Below, in pieces: positions 1-9,065 of a DNA stretch of 64,000 nt (position 1 is its first letter; each line of letters opens with the position of its first letter). The DNA is from Marinobacter sp. SS13-12 (GTDB taxonomy: Bacteria > Pseudomonadota > Gammaproteobacteria > Pseudomonadales > Oleiphilaceae): positions 992,001-1,056,000 of the forward strand of contig NZ_JASSUA010000001.1 of NCBI RefSeq assembly GCF_030227115.1, given 5' to 3'. The translations under genes and the position numbers were made by a program. The notes under the pieces were generated by a model. The model saw nothing but the letters and a program-made list of their open reading frames with translations. It ran no database searches and had not been told where the DNA came from.

Positions 1-1189
1 CATCGGCCACAAGGCCATTTTTGGCCTGATAGGTTCGAATGGCAGAGCGGGTATCAGGGCCCATGATACCGTCCGGTTCGCCGGTGTCGAAGCCCTTTTC
101 ATTCAGTGCCTCCTGGATAGCCAGAATGTTGTCCCGGGACAAGGCCGGCAGATCTTCCGGGGGCGGATTCTGCAGTTCTCCGGCACCGGCAATACGGTCT
201 GCCAGGTGTCCCACGGCAATGGCATAGAATTCAGAGCGATTCCAGCCCATGATCACGCCAAAGTTGTGGTAGGCCAGGAAGGCTGGTCCGCGGTGGCCGG
301 AGGGAACGACCACAGAGGCCTTGATGGGCTCATTGGCCAGGGCATTGCCGAAAGCGTCGGTGACGCCCAGTTTTCGCCATTCCTCGAGTGCAAGTTTGCG
401 GCCATCTGCCAGTTCATAATCGAAGTTTTCTGGCAGCAAGACCTCCCGCCCCCAACGGTAGTCGCCGTTCCAGCCAAGGTCTTCCAGGAAGTTACCGGCG
501 GACATCATGGCATCCGGCAGACTGTTCCAGAGGTCCCGCTTGCCATCCCCGTCACCATCCACGGCGTGACGGAGGAAGACGGTGGGCATGAACTGGACGT
601 GGCCCATGGCTCCCGCCCAGGAGCCTTCCATCTGTTCGGCGGGTATCGCGCCCTCGTCAATGATACGCAGTGCTGCGATCAACTGCTCGGTAAAGAAATT
701 ACTGCGGCGCGGGTCACAGGCCAGCGTGGCCAGGGAACTGGGTACCGGCATCTTGCCAAAATAAGCACCAAAGTTGGTTTCCAGGCCCCAGAAGGACACC
801 AGGTAGGGGGCAGGTACACCGGTTTCACGGGTGACACGGTCGAGCAGTTCCCGGTGCTCCTGAAGCAGCTCCCGCCCCTTGCTGACGCGCTGGTCATTGA
901 CCCGGCGGTTCAGGTAGTCGGCAAAGGTGGTGGTGAATTCCGGCTGGCGCCGGTCCAGCTCGATAACCCGCTCCAGGTACTCGGCACTGGCCAGCACGTT
1001 TTTGGCGGTCTGCGATGACACACCAGCCTCAATCGCCTGGCCTTCCAGCCTTTCGATGCACAGGGGGAAGTCTTCTGCAGCATCGCTGTAGGCGATGCCG
1101 GGCAAGCTTCCCAATGCCAACGCCCCTGCCAGTGACAGATGGCGAATCGTCCGTTTGCCTGCAAAAGTCCCTGTGAAAATGATCGGCAC
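1..1189 (-). CDS. mltB: Lytic murein transglycosylase B (C-terminus beyond window)
   Basis: Periplasmic or membrane-associated enzyme that cleaves the glycan strands of peptidoglycan to 1,6-anhydro products. After a hydrophobic N-terminal export segment, the reverse-strand reading frame shows the MltB catalytic domain, including GLETNFGAYFG (with the catalytic glutamate) and GSWAGAMGHVQFMP. A peptidoglycan-binding repeat (GEPDGIMGPDTRSAIRTYQ) runs off the left edge, so the last residues are missing. I chose the GTG start at 1189: an in-frame stop lies just upstream, and a GAGG-like ribosome site precedes it. It is transcribed away from the response regulator at 1410. Family assignment is secure; the exact MltB paralogue is not. 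Confidence 0.9.
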   Translation of the reverse strand, partial: MPIIFTGTFAGKRTIRHLSLAGALALGSLPGIAYSDAAEDFPLCIERLEGQAIEAGVSSQTAKNVLASAEYLERVIELDRRQPEFTTTFADYLNRRVNDQRVSKGRELLQEHRELLDRVTRETGVPAPYLVSFWGLETNFGAYFGKMPVPSSLATLACDPRRSNFFTEQLIAALRIIDEGAIPAEQMEGSWAGAMGHVQFMPTVFLRHAVDGDGDGKRDLWNSLPDAMMSAGNFLEDLGWNGDYRWGREVLLPENFDYELADGRKLALEEWRKLGVTDAFGNALANEPIKASVVVPSGHRGPAFLAYHNFGVIMGWNRSEFYAIAVGHLADRIAGAGELQNPPPEDLPALSRDNILAIQEALNEKGFDTGEPDGIMGPDTRSAIRTYQAKNGLVAD

Positions 1190-1409
1190 GCTGAACCTCG
1201 GTCTGGAGTGGATGTTTCAGGCTCATGGTAGCCTGTTTTCACTACCCTTAAATACCGTTGTTGGCCGCTTTCGGTGACAATTCTTTAACCTGGGGTTTCC
1301 TGCGGCCATCCGTGTGTCGTCTTTTTGTAGCCCGGCTATTCCCGGGTTACGGCTTGTTCTATAGTTTGGGCTGATAACCAACAAATTTCTGAATGAAAAG
1401 GTCCGAATC

Positions 1410-2261
1410 ATGGCAGCACTGAAGGCGCTGGTGGTGGATGATGCCAGTTTTGTCAGGGATCTGGTCAAGCGGACAGTACGCCAGCGCTTCCCGGTCATCG
1501 AAACCACCGACGCCCAGAACGGTCGCAGGGCCCAGTCCTTGATGTCGAGAACGGTGTTCGACCTGATCCTGTGTGACTGGGAGATGCCGGAGATGTCGGG
1601 CCTGGAGCTGTTGCAATGGATGCGCCAGCAGCCCCAGTACGAGAAAGTACCGTTTATCATGATTACCAGTCGAGGCGACAAGGATCATGTGGTGGAAGCC
1701 GTCAAGGGCGGGGTGTCCGAGTACCTGGGCAAACCCTTCAGCCCCGAAGGGCTGAGCAACAAGATCATCAAGGTTATGGGCCGGCGGCTCAAGGACGCCA
1801 TGGACCGCAGTGGCAAGTCCATGGGCGGCCCCGCCGATGCCTTCAAGGAGTCTGCCACCCTGTTGACGCAGAAACGGGAACCGGCGGCACCGGCGTCGCC
1901 TGCTCCGGGCAAACCACCCGCCGGGCCAGCTGCTTCAGGCAGGCCAGCGATGAGTGTGGCTTCGGTGCGCTTTGCAGACAGCACGCTGCGTTCGGTGGTC
2001 AAGGATATTACTCTCACCGAAGTCCGGGTCATCGCCAGGCGGGACCAGCAGTTTCCGGGCATCCTTGATCAGGCAGTGGTGGATATCGAGGTGGCGGAGG
2101 ACCAGGTGGCACGGTTAAACGGCTACGTTCACCAGTTGCAGGCCGTTGAAAAGCGGCAGGACACGGATTTTGTCAGTGTAACGATTCGCTTCGTTGACGA
2201 AGATCCCCAGAAACTGGAGGACCTTTCCCGTTTTATTGCCCGCTTTCGAAGCGGAGGCTAG
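1410..2261 (+). CDS. CheY-like response regulator with PilZ-like C-terminal region
   Basis: 283 residues. Residues 1-125 form a receiver domain with the acidic pair DD at 10-11, phospho-acceptor Asp56 (LILCDWEMP) and the conserved lysine in LGKPF. A Pro/Ala-rich linker follows at about 150-180. The C-terminal 100 residues (KDITLTEVRVIARR, then a beta-rich tail) resemble a degenerate PilZ fold without the RxxxR cyclic-di-GMP motif, so an output role is unproven. It faces phoR, with five bases between the stops. From memory, Pseudomonas aeruginosa carries a similar regulator (PA5364) near phoBR. No cognate kinase is adjacent other than PhoR. The link to phosphate sensing is inference. Confidence 0.8.
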   Translation: MAALKALVVDDASFVRDLVKRTVRQRFPVIETTDAQNGRRAQSLMSRTVFDLILCDWEMPEMSGLELLQWMRQQPQYEKVPFIMITSRGDKDHVVEAVKGGVSEYLGKPFSPEGLSNKIIKVMGRRLKDAMDRSGKSMGGPADAFKESATLLTQKREPAAPASPAPGKPPAGPAASGRPAMSVASVRFADSTLRSVVKDITLTEVRVIARRDQQFPGILDQAVVDIEVAEDQVARLNGYVHQLQAVEKRQDTDFVSVTIRFVDEDPQKLEDLSRFIARFRSGG

Positions 2262-2266
2262 TGCCC

Positions 2267-3583
2267 TCAGGAGGCGGTTTCAGGGAGCTGTTCCGCCAGT
2301 CGCTCCCGCGGAAAGTGGCAGATGAACTCGCTGCCATCGCCAATACGGCTGCGTATGTCCAGCTTGCCGTCATGGTTCAGCAGAACATGCTTTACGATTG
2401 CCAGTCCCAGGCCTGTACCGCCGGTTTCCTTGTGCCGGCTCGGGTCGGCGCGGTAGAAACGCTCGGTGAGCCGCGGGATGTGGACCGGATCAATACCGAT
2501 CCCGGTATCTTTCACTGACAGGTGCGCGCCTTCACGATCCGTATTCCAGGTAACGGTAATCTGTCCACCCGCCGGGGTGTATTTTACCGCATTGAAAATC
2601 AGGTTGGAGAAGGCGCTTCGCAGCTGGCTTTCGTCGCCCCGGAGAAGATGGCGTTCCGAGATGTTGACGGTGAACTCGTGGCCCTTTTCACCACTGAGGG
2701 CCCTGGCGTCGTGGCAGATCTGGTTGATCATTCCCTTCACATCTGTCACTGCATCGCTGATGGTCTGTTCGCCGGTTTCAATCTTTGACAACAGTATCAG
2801 GTCGGTAATCAGTGCTTCCATGCGGGAGGACTGCTGGGCCATGGTATTGATGGCCCGGCGCCATTTGGGCGGCAGATCATCCGCGTTGTCCACCAGGGTT
2901 TCCAGGTATCCGCTGATCACCGTCAGTGGCGTTCGCATTTCGTGGGAGACGTTGCCGACAAAGTCACGCCGCATCTGCTCAAGCTGATAGAGACGGGTAA
3001 CGTCCTTGGCCACAATCAGGCGGTCGTCTTCGCCAAACAGGCTGATCTGTATCTGTAAATGTATATGGGGCCGTGCCGGCGAGTTAAGGTCCAGAGGTTC
3101 ACGGTAGTCCCTGGAATCAAAATAGGCCTTGAAGGCCGGGTTGCGGATAAGGTTATGGATGAACTGGCCCTGGTCCGAGCTGCGGCGAAAACCAAGCAGG
3201 TGTTCCGCCGAACCGTTCCACCACTCCATGGCGCCCCGCGAGTCGGTCATGATGACGCCATCACGCATGGCGTTGGTGGATTCCTGGACCCGGTTGATCT
3301 GGGCGCGAAGTTTGTCCTGGGTTCGGAGGTGAGTCTGGTGGAGCTTGTGGAGGCCGTCGAAGATATCGCCCCAGAGGCCAACGCTCTGCGGTGCTTCATC
3401 ACTGGCGCCGGGATTGCCGAGCCAGTGGTAAAGGCGCCTGGCCTGGGCGAGGGTCCACCAGAGGTAGGCCAGCAGCCCCACCGTCAGCCCGTATAGCGGC
3501 TCGCCAAAGAACAGCCCGACCGCGGTGCAGGCGATCAGGAATGCGATGATCCATCGCACGTACCTTGACCAGTTATGTTGCAT
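2267..3583 (-). CDS. phoR: Phosphate regulon sensor histidine kinase PhoR
   Basis: 438 residues. Two N-terminal membrane helices (about 10-26 and 30-47) lack a periplasmic sensor loop, as is typical of PhoR, which senses phosphate through the Pst/PhoU complex. A linker and PAS region (about 95-195) follow. Next come the HisKA box FVGNVSHEMRTPL with the phosphorylated His214, then ATPase motifs NLIFNAVKY (N box), DTGIGI (G1) and GGTGLGLAIVKH (G2). It autophosphorylates and transfers phosphate to PhoB when phosphate is scarce. It lies 56 bases downstream of phoB in the same direction, so the two are almost certainly co-transcribed from the PHO-box promoter upstream of phoB. Confidence 0.95.
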   Translation of the reverse strand: MQHNWSRYVRWIIAFLIACTAVGLFFGEPLYGLTVGLLAYLWWTLAQARRLYHWLGNPGASDEAPQSVGLWGDIFDGLHKLHQTHLRTQDKLRAQINRVQESTNAMRDGVIMTDSRGAMEWWNGSAEHLLGFRRSSDQGQFIHNLIRNPAFKAYFDSRDYREPLDLNSPARPHIHLQIQISLFGEDDRLIVAKDVTRLYQLEQMRRDFVGNVSHEMRTPLTVISGYLETLVDNADDLPPKWRRAINTMAQQSSRMEALITDLILLSKIETGEQTISDAVTDVKGMINQICHDARALSGEKGHEFTVNISERHLLRGDESQLRSAFSNLIFNAVKYTPAGGQITVTWNTDREGAHLSVKDTGIGIDPVHIPRLTERFYRADPSRHKETGGTGLGLAIVKHVLLNHDGKLDIRSRIGDGSEFICHFPRERLAEQLPETAS

Positions 3584-3639
3584 TGGTGCTGCCCCTGAGT
3601 CAGTTCCGGGCCCTTGCGGGGTTGAGGGCGCCGCTGTGG

Positions 3640-4332
3640 TTATGCCGCCCTGGTAGAGAACCGGTAGCCGGTGCCACGTACTGTCTGGATCAGGTGATCG
3701 TACTGGTCGCCTAGGGCTTTGCGCAGGCGGCGTATGTGCACATCGACCGTTCGCTCCTCAACGTAGACGTTTCCACCCCACACCTGGTCCAACAGTTGGG
3801 AGCGAGTATAAACCCGTTCCTGGTGTGTCATGAAGAACTGAAGCAGCCGATATTCAGTCGGGCCGATGTTCAGTTCGGCGGTTGCCGTTGTTACCCGGTG
3901 GCCGATCGGGTCCAGAGTCAGGCCATCCACTTCAATGGGGGTTTCCACACCGGGCGGCGTAGCACGGCGCAGCACTGCCTTGAGCCGGGCTACCAGCTCC
4001 CTGGGCGAGAAAGGCTTGGTGATGTAATCGTCCGCGCCCACTTCCAGGCCCTGGATCTTGTTGTCTTCCTCGACCTTGGCGGTGAGCATGATGATGGGGA
4101 TTTCAGCCGTGGCCTCTTCTTTCTTGAGGCGACGGGCCAGTTCAACACCGCTGGTGCCGGGAAGCATCCAGTCCAGCAGGATGAGGTCGGGCTGTTTATC
4201 GACAATCAGGGCATGTGCTTCGCGGGCATCCGCTGCCTCGAGGTAGTCGTAGTCGGCCATTTCGAGGGCAACAGCAATCATCTCGCGGATCGGTGCCTCG
4301 TCATCGACGATCAGGACAGTTTTTCCAGTCAT
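3640..4332 (-). CDS. phoB: Phosphate regulon response regulator PhoB
   Basis: OmpR-class transcription factor that activates phosphate-scavenging genes. The receiver domain holds the acidic pair VDDE, phospho-acceptor Asp in [10 protein letters not shown] and the lysine of [10 protein letters not shown]. The C-terminal winged helix contains [14 protein letters not shown] and [18 protein letters not shown], characteristic of PhoB. Two in-frame ATGs lie two codons apart (4338 and 4332). An AGG is only three bases from the first but nine from the second, so I take 4332 (230 residues). A PHO box and a -10 hexamer lie upstream, implying autoregulation. phoR follows in the same operon. Confidence 0.96.
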   Translation of the reverse strand: MTGKTVLIVDDEAPIREMIAVALEMADYDYLEAADAREAHALIVDKQPDLILLDWMLPGTSGVELARRLKKEEATAEIPIIMLTAKVEEDNKIQGLEVGADDYITKPFSPRELVARLKAVLRRATPPGVETPIEVDGLTLDPIGHRVTTATAELNIGPTEYRLLQFFMTHQERVYTRSQLLDQVWGGNVYVEERTVDVHIRRLRKALGDQYDHLIQTVRGTGYRFSTRAA

Positions 4333-4372
4333 GAGCATTAACCTGTGTCAGACCTTGTATTGTTGCTGCCTT

Positions 4373-4378
4373 ATTACA
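4373..4378 (-). promoter_or_regulatory. -10 element of phoB promoter
   Basis: TGTAAT on the minus strand matches the sigma-70 -10 hexamer at five of six positions. It lies exactly 10 bases downstream of the PHO box at 4389-4406. That is the geometry expected when PhoB substitutes for a -35 element. Confidence 0.65.
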
Positions 4379-4388
4379 ACCGGGTAGT

Positions 4389-4406
4389 GTTACAAGTATA
4401 TGACAG
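4389..4406 (-). promoter_or_regulatory. PHO box upstream of phoB
   Basis: The minus strand reads CTGTCATATACTTGTAAC. It consists of a perfect CTGTCAT half-site, a four-base AT-rich spacer and a second half-site matching about five of seven positions. This fits the 18-base PhoB-binding unit (7+4+7). It sits 56 bases upstream of the phoB start and is followed 10 bases later by a -10 hexamer. It predicts PhoB-dependent autoinduction of phoBR under phosphate limitation. Confidence 0.75.
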
Positions 4407-4433
4407 GATCCGCCTGTGTCGGAATTTGTCGGG

Positions 4434-5321
4434 TTAATGAATGATCAAGTCCAGCAGTAAGCCAGTGAAGACCGCAAAGCCCGCCCAGTTATTGTTGAGG
4501 AATGCCTTGAAGCAGCCAGCCCTTTCCCGGTAACGGGCAAGGTGTTGCTGGAACACGAATAGGCAGGCCATAGCCACGAGCCCCAGGTAGTAGAAAACAC
4601 CCAGCTCGGCCTGCTGGCCTACCATTATAAGGATCAGCACCACCAATGCCTGAAGAATGGCAATAACCGCCCGGTCTGCCTCGCCGAAAAGAATGGCCGT
4701 GGACTTGATGCCAATCTTTTTGTCGTCGTCGCGGTCGACCATGGCGTAAAGGGTGTCATAGGCGACGGTCCAGAGCACGTTGGCGGTGAACAGCAGCCAG
4801 GCTATGCGGGTAACCTCGCCGGCTTCAGCAGCCCAGGCCATGGGAATGGCCCAGGAGAAGGCGGCACCGAGAAACAGCTGTGGCAGGTGGGTGTAGCGCT
4901 TCATGAACGGATAAATAAACGCCAGTATCACGCCGCCGAAGGAGAGGTACAGCGTCAAGGTGTTGGTGAAAAGAAGCACCATCAGGAAGGCCACCAGGCA
5001 AATGCCGGTAAACAGCGCAACAGCTTCCCAGGCTTGGATCCGGCCGGAGGTCAGCGGGCGGTCTTTGGTGCGTTTTACGTGGCGGTCCACCTTGCGGTCG
5101 GCAAAATCGTTGATGGCACAGCCGGCAGCCCTCATCAGGAAAACACCCAGGGTGAACACGATAAAGTTGCCGATGCCGGGAAAGCCGTCTGCCGCCAGCC
5201 ATAGCGCCCAGTAGGTCGGCCATAGCAGAAGCAGGCTGCCAATCGGGCGATCGAGTCGCAACAGGTGGGCGTAATCTGTCAGGCGGGCCTGAACATGTGC
5301 GGGCACGGCATTGGGCAGCAT
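4434..5321 (-). CDS. ubiA: 4-hydroxybenzoate polyprenyltransferase
   Basis: 295-residue inner-membrane enzyme with about eight to nine hydrophobic helices. It attaches the polyprenyl tail to 4-hydroxybenzoate, the second step of ubiquinone synthesis. The two Asp-rich Mg-prenyl-diphosphate motifs are present: [11 protein letters not shown] near 71-81 and [16 protein letters not shown] near 189-204. Length matches the family. It lies 83 bases downstream of ubiC, whose product supplies its substrate, in the same orientation. No strong ribosome site precedes the ATG. Confidence 0.95.
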   Translation of the reverse strand: MLPNAVPAHVQARLTDYAHLLRLDRPIGSLLLLWPTYWALWLAADGFPGIGNFIVFTLGVFLMRAAGCAINDFADRKVDRHVKRTKDRPLTSGRIQAWEAVALFTGICLVAFLMVLLFTNTLTLYLSFGGVILAFIYPFMKRYTHLPQLFLGAAFSWAIPMAWAAEAGEVTRIAWLLFTANVLWTVAYDTLYAMVDRDDDKKIGIKSTAILFGEADRAVIAILQALVVLILIMVGQQAELGVFYYLGLVAMACLFVFQQHLARYRERAGCFKAFLNNNWAGFAVFTGLLLDLIIH

Positions 5322-5404
5322 GGGCTTGGTCCGTATCGGATGAAGTTCGGGGAACTGAGCGGGGATTATAGCCAGCCGTGGTGCCTGGATTAAAGGGGCC
5401 CGGG

Positions 5405-5965
5405 TTAAGGGGTGCCGGGGTCACCGGCGATCAGTGTGGGCAGGAAGTATTCGCCGACCAGCAGTGAGTGGCTGCCACTGAAGAACCGGGACCGGCGTGC
5501 TGCCAAAGGCTGGGCGTTGCAGCTGCGGTGGCAAAGACCTGTCTCGAACGGCCCCCTTTGCCATTCCGGGTTGCTGAACAGGTAAGCGCCCAGCGGTCTG
5601 CGGCCCAGGTTGCGCAGGCGCCGGCCACGCCCTGCCAGAGTGGCCAGGGGAATGATGGTGCGGGCAAGCACCCAGGGCGTGTCATCGCCCTTGAGGCAGA
5701 CCTCGCGCACCCAGGCATTCTGGCGCACCGGGATGCTCAAGGTGCGGGCTTCTTCCAGGGTAGGGCGGGCAAAGCCTTCCTGGAGAATGTCGACACGGAA
5801 GCTTTCACGGCACTTGAGCTGCAGTGCACGGGTCAGTGAGCCTTCCAGCTTCAGCCAGTGGCCAAGGGGACCATGAACCGCCGGGTGTCTCAACCCGGCA
5901 GCCGAAAACGAGCGGTACCAGTCCGTTGGGGGAATGCGAACAGGGTTACAGTCCCTTGACGGCAT
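5405..5965 (-). CDS. ubiC: Chorismate--pyruvate lyase
   Basis: 186 residues from the ATG at 5965. UbiC removes pyruvate from chorismate to give 4-hydroxybenzoate, the first committed step of ubiquinone synthesis. The protein shows the family pattern: an early segment [35 protein letters not shown] with the product-binding arginine, [20 protein letters not shown] and the C-terminal [20 protein letters not shown]. The frame stays open further upstream to 6016, but the ATG at 5965 gives the usual family N-terminus and overlaps the end of hpt by only 20 bases. It precedes ubiA, making an hpt-ubiC-ubiA transcription unit likely. Confidence 0.9.
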   Translation of the reverse strand: MPSRDCNPVRIPPTDWYRSFSAAGLRHPAVHGPLGHWLKLEGSLTRALQLKCRESFRVDILQEGFARPTLEEARTLSIPVRQNAWVREVCLKGDDTPWVLARTIIPLATLAGRGRRLRNLGRRPLGAYLFSNPEWQRGPFETGLCHRSCNAQPLAARRSRFFSGSHSLLVGEYFLPTLIAGDPGTP

Positions 5966-6503
5966 AAATTCCCGGGGCGTTGCGCCAGTAGCCTTTATAA
6001 TCCATTCCGTAGCCAAACAGGAAGCGGTCTTCCACCTCCAGCCCGGTGAAATCGGCCTTCAGATCCGGCCTTGCCTTGCGGTCGTGCTGTTTATCCACCA
6101 GCACCGCCGTCAGAACTTCTTTGGCACCGTGGGCGAGGCAGTAATCTGCAATGGCACAGAGGGTCGTACCTTCGTCGAGGATATCGTCGACAATCAGTAC
6201 CGTGCGGCCATTCATGTCGGCATCGGGCCGCAGTTTCCATTCCAGTATGCCGCCGGTGGTTTCCTGACGGTAGCGGGTGGCGTGGAGGTATTCCGCCTGT
6301 ACCGGAAACTTCAGCCGCGGTAACAGCTGGCCGGTAAGAATCAGGCCGCCGTTCATGACGCAGAACAGCAGCGGGTTGGTGTCTTTCAGGCGCCCGGTAA
6401 TAGTGTCCGCGAGGGACTGAACGGCAGCCTGAACCTGCTGCTCGCTTACCAGGCAGTCGGCTTCGGCCATTACCTGGTTAAGTTCGGCGACGGTATCGGT
6501 CAT
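5946..6503 (-). CDS. hpt: Hypoxanthine-guanine phosphoribosyltransferase
   Basis: 185-residue cytoplasmic purine-salvage enzyme that joins hypoxanthine or guanine to PRPP. The PRPP-binding motif VLIVDDILDEGTT is at about 102-114. The pyrophosphate-binding NGG is at 51-53, and the base-binding end includes VEDRFLFGYGMDYKGYWRN. Its last 20 bases overlap the ubiC start. A TATAAT hexamer lies 30 bases upstream of the ATG, consistent with its own promoter opposite the rubredoxin gene. It reads like the hypoxanthine-preferring (Hpt/YcdB-type) group seen in Pseudomonas relatives, but substrate preference cannot be told here. Confidence 0.92.
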   Translation of the reverse strand: MTDTVAELNQVMAEADCLVSEQQVQAAVQSLADTITGRLKDTNPLLFCVMNGGLILTGQLLPRLKFPVQAEYLHATRYRQETTGGILEWKLRPDADMNGRTVLIVDDILDEGTTLCAIADYCLAHGAKEVLTAVLVDKQHDRKARPDLKADFTGLEVEDRFLFGYGMDYKGYWRNAPGIYAVKGL

Positions 6504-6532
6504 AAAGGTCGGGTCCTGTCGTAAAACGGGGG

Positions 6533-6538
6533 ATTATA
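6533..6538 (-). promoter_or_regulatory. Probable -10 element for hpt
   Basis: A perfect TATAAT on the minus strand lies 30 bases upstream of the hpt ATG. No good -35 hexamer is visible at the expected spacing, so it may be an activator-dependent or extended -10 promoter. Confidence 0.45.
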
Positions 6539-6708
6539 CCGGAGGAGGGGCGTCGAAGGGAGGGGGCCTTTGGGTTGCGGCAGGTCGGTATTTGTGGCTA
6601 TTGGCACAAAAGCGGTTAAACGCCCGTCGGCACCGGCATTGGTCAATGCGGCAGCGGTGGGTATGATGGTTGACCGTTTGAATAGTGTCAGAAAGGCACA
6701 AGAAAGAC

Positions 6709-6738
6709 TTGCGTGCATGATTGTCTGACAATTATTAT
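6709..6738 (+). promoter_or_regulatory. Probable sigma-70 promoter of the rubredoxin operon
   Basis: TTGCGT at 6709-6714, an 18-base spacer and TATTAT at 6733-6738 (five of six against TATAAT). It ends 29 bases before the rubredoxin ATG. An 11-base palindrome TTGTCTGACAA (6721-6731) lies within the spacer and could be a regulator site. That part is speculative. Confidence 0.45.
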
Positions 6739-6767
6739 CGCGCCCTGATGAGTTTCGGAGGAATGGC

Positions 6768-6935
6768 ATGAAGAAGTGGCAATGCGTTGTGTGCGGTTTT
6801 ATTTACGATGAAGCGGAAGGCTGGCCGGACGACGGTATCGCGCCCGGAACCGCCTGGGAAGATGTGCCCGAGGACTGGGAATGCCCTGACTGCGGTGTGG
6901 GTAAGGAAGATTTTGAGATGATCGAAATCGGCTGA
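6768..6935 (+). CDS. rubA: Rubredoxin
   Basis: A 55-residue Fe(SCys)4 electron carrier. Both iron-binding pairs are intact: CVVCG at 6-10 and CPDCG at 39-43, with the usual aromatic core ([26 protein letters not shown]). A GGAGG ribosome site ends seven bases before the ATG. Next downstream is the NADH-dependent rubredoxin reductase. In alkane-oxidising bacteria the pair passes electrons from NADH to the AlkB hydroxylase. No alkB is in this window, so the acceptor is unknown and could also be an oxidative-stress partner. Single-domain AlkG2-type length. Confidence 0.96.
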   Translation: MKKWQCVVCGFIYDEAEGWPDDGIAPGTAWEDVPEDWECPDCGVGKEDFEMIEIG

Positions 6936-6972
6936 TGATGCCGGTACGGAAAACAGAGTCGGAGAGCAGGTA

Positions 6973-8127
6973 ATGAGCACAGATGCACCCATCGTGATTG
7001 TGGGAACCGGGCTGTCGGGTTACACCCTGGCAAAGGAGATCCGTAAACAGGACGAAAGTACACCCATCGTCATGGTCACGGCGGATGACGGCTTCAGTTA
7101 TTCCAAGCCCATGCTCTCTACCGGCTTTACCAAGGGCAAGGAGGCCGATGAGCTGGCCCAGGCATCCGCCGACGCCATGGTCGAGCAACTGAACCTGGAG
7201 CTACGCACCTACACGACTGTTACCGGTATTGATCCGCACGCCCATGAACTGGTGCTGGGGGATGAACGGCTGGTTTACAGCAAGCTGGTGCTGGCCTGGG
7301 GTGCTGATGTGATTCGTCTGTCCATTGCTGGCGATGGCCAGGAACACGTGTACTCGATTAACGATCTGGTGGACTACCGCGCCTTTCGCAATGCCCTGCA
7401 GGGTAAAAAACGGGTAGCCATCATGGGTGCCGGCCTGATCGGCTGTGAGTTCGCCAATGACCTGCGCAATGGTGACTACGAGGTGGACGTGATCGCCCCC
7501 TCCGATACCGTAATGCCGGGGCTGTTGCCACTGCCCGCCGCAGAAGCGGTGCGCAGCAGTCTTGAAAAGCTCGGTGTCCGGTTTCACCTGGAAACGGTGG
7601 TGGAACATATTGCTGCCAGGGGTAATGGCGTGAACCTGACGCTGGCCAATGGCGAAACGCTGGATGCGGATCTGGTGATTTCCGCCGTAGGGCTGAGGCC
7701 CCGTACAGAGCTTGCTGCTGCAGCCGGCCTGGACACCAACCGGGGAATTATGGTGAACCGTGCCCTGGAAACATCCGCAGCGGATATCTATGCCCTGGGT
7801 GACTGCGCGGAGGTGGACGGCCACGTGTTGCTCTATGTGATGCCGTTGATGGCCTGTGCCCGTGCGCTGGCGAAAACCCTGGCGGGTGAAAGAACCGAAG
7901 TGAAGTACGGCACCATGCCGGTGATGATCAAGACACCCTGTTGCCCGACAGCGGTCTGTCCGCCACCACCCGATGCCTCGGGCAACTGGGATGTGGATGC
8001 AGACGGCCAGGATGTCCGGGCCCTGTTCAAGAGTGATTCCGGCGAAGTCCTCGGGTTTGCCGTCACTGGCCGTTACGCCATGGAGAAACAGGCCCTGTCA
8101 AAAGAAGTGCCACCAATCCACAATTGA
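6973..8127 (+). CDS. rubB: Rubredoxin-NAD(+) reductase
   Basis: 384-residue FAD flavoprotein that reduces rubredoxin with NADH. The N-terminal FAD dinucleotide fold is IVIVGTGLSGYTLAKEI (7-23). The NADH fold is RVAIMGAGLIGCEFAND (147-163). The second FAD motif is DIYALGDCAEV (271-281). It lies 37 bases after rubredoxin in the same orientation, so the two are probably one operon. From memory this matches RubB/AlkT-type reductases of Pseudomonas and Acinetobacter, including the TPCCPTAVCPPP-like loop in the C-terminal domain. Confidence is high for function; the terminal acceptor of the chain is not shown here. Confidence 0.93.
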   Translation: MSTDAPIVIVGTGLSGYTLAKEIRKQDESTPIVMVTADDGFSYSKPMLSTGFTKGKEADELAQASADAMVEQLNLELRTYTTVTGIDPHAHELVLGDERLVYSKLVLAWGADVIRLSIAGDGQEHVYSINDLVDYRAFRNALQGKKRVAIMGAGLIGCEFANDLRNGDYEVDVIAPSDTVMPGLLPLPAAEAVRSSLEKLGVRFHLETVVEHIAARGNGVNLTLANGETLDADLVISAVGLRPRTELAAAAGLDTNRGIMVNRALETSAADIYALGDCAEVDGHVLLYVMPLMACARALAKTLAGERTEVKYGTMPVMIKTPCCPTAVCPPPPDASGNWDVDADGQDVRALFKSDSGEVLGFAVTGRYAMEKQALSKEVPPIHN

Positions 8128-8207
8128 TCAATGGCATCGGGATTGCGAAAATCGCCGGCTTGCGGTAGAAAGTGATTCGTGAGCTAACTAAATTGACAGG
8201 AGCGGGC

Positions 8208-9065
8208 ATGCTGGAAGTAACCAGAAAACTGGTGGATCTGCTGGATCTTTCCCCGATGGGTGACGACCACTTCCAGGGTGACAGCGAAGATCTTGGCTTT
8301 CCCAATGTGTTTGGTGGCCAGGTCCTGGGCCAGGCACTGATGGCCGCCAGCCGCACTGTGGAAGGGCGTCTGCCCCATTCCCTGCATGCCTACTTCCTGC
8401 GGCCGGGCAATCACAGCATGCCCATCGACTATGAAGTCCAGCGGGTTCGTGACGGCGGCAGTTTTTCCGTCCGCCGGGTGATTGCGCGCCAGGATGGCAA
8501 GGAGATCCTGACCGGTTCCATGTCGTTTCAGGTCGCCGAGGAGGGTTTCGAGCATCAGTTGGACATGCCGTCTGCCCCGGATCCTGACAGCCTCAAGTCA
8601 GAACAGGACTATGGCAAGATGCTTGCGCCCCACGTGCCGGAGCACCTGCGAGATACCCTGGTCCGGGATCGCCCCATCGAAATCCGGCCGGTGGATCCGG
8701 TCAACCCGTTAAAGCCGGAGCCCCGCCCTCCCTATAAACAAAGCTGGTTCCGCACCCAGGGGCATCTGCCAGACGACCCGGTACTGCACCGGTGCCTGCT
8801 GACCTACGCCTCGGACTTCTCGTTCCTGGGAACCGCACTGAATCCCCATGGTGTGACTTTCATGAGCAAGAAGATGCAGATAGCCAGCCTGGACCATTCC
8901 ATCTGGTTCCATCGTGAGTTCCGCATGGACGATTGGCTGCTGTACGACAAGGACAGCCCCAGTGCGTCCGGCGGGCGCGGCTTCAATCGTGGCAATTTCT
9001 TTGACCAGCAGGGAAGGCTGGTGGCGTCAACAACACAGGAAGCGTTGATTCGCCACCGGGGCTAG
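8208..9065 (+). CDS. tesB: Acyl-CoA thioesterase II
   Basis: 285 residues forming a double hotdog thioesterase that hydrolyses medium- and long-chain acyl-CoA. Family signatures are FGGQVLGQALMAA (helix of the first hotdog), LHAYFLRPG, LTYASDFSFLGT with the catalytic Asp, LDHSIWFHR, and the C-terminal TTQEALIR with the catalytic Gln. An upstream GTG (8172) is in frame, but AGGAG six bases before the ATG at 8208 decides the start. The stop overlaps the stop of the convergent GGDEF-EAL gene within a shared CTAG. Confidence 0.93.
   Translation: MLEVTRKLVDLLDLSPMGDDHFQGDSEDLGFPNVFGGQVLGQALMAASRTVEGRLPHSLHAYFLRPGNHSMPIDYEVQRVRDGGSFSVRRVIARQDGKEILTGSMSFQVAEEGFEHQLDMPSAPDPDSLKSEQDYGKMLAPHVPEHLRDTLVRDRPIEIRPVDPVNPLKPEPRPPYKQSWFRTQGHLPDDPVLHRCLLTYASDFSFLGTALNPHGVTFMSKKMQIASLDHSIWFHREFRMDDWLLYDKDSPSASGGRGFNRGNFFDQQGRLVASTTQEALIRHRG

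Noticed and set aside
8172..8207. Upstream GTG start for tesB
   Set aside because: No ribosome site precedes it, whereas AGGAG is well placed before the ATG at 8208.
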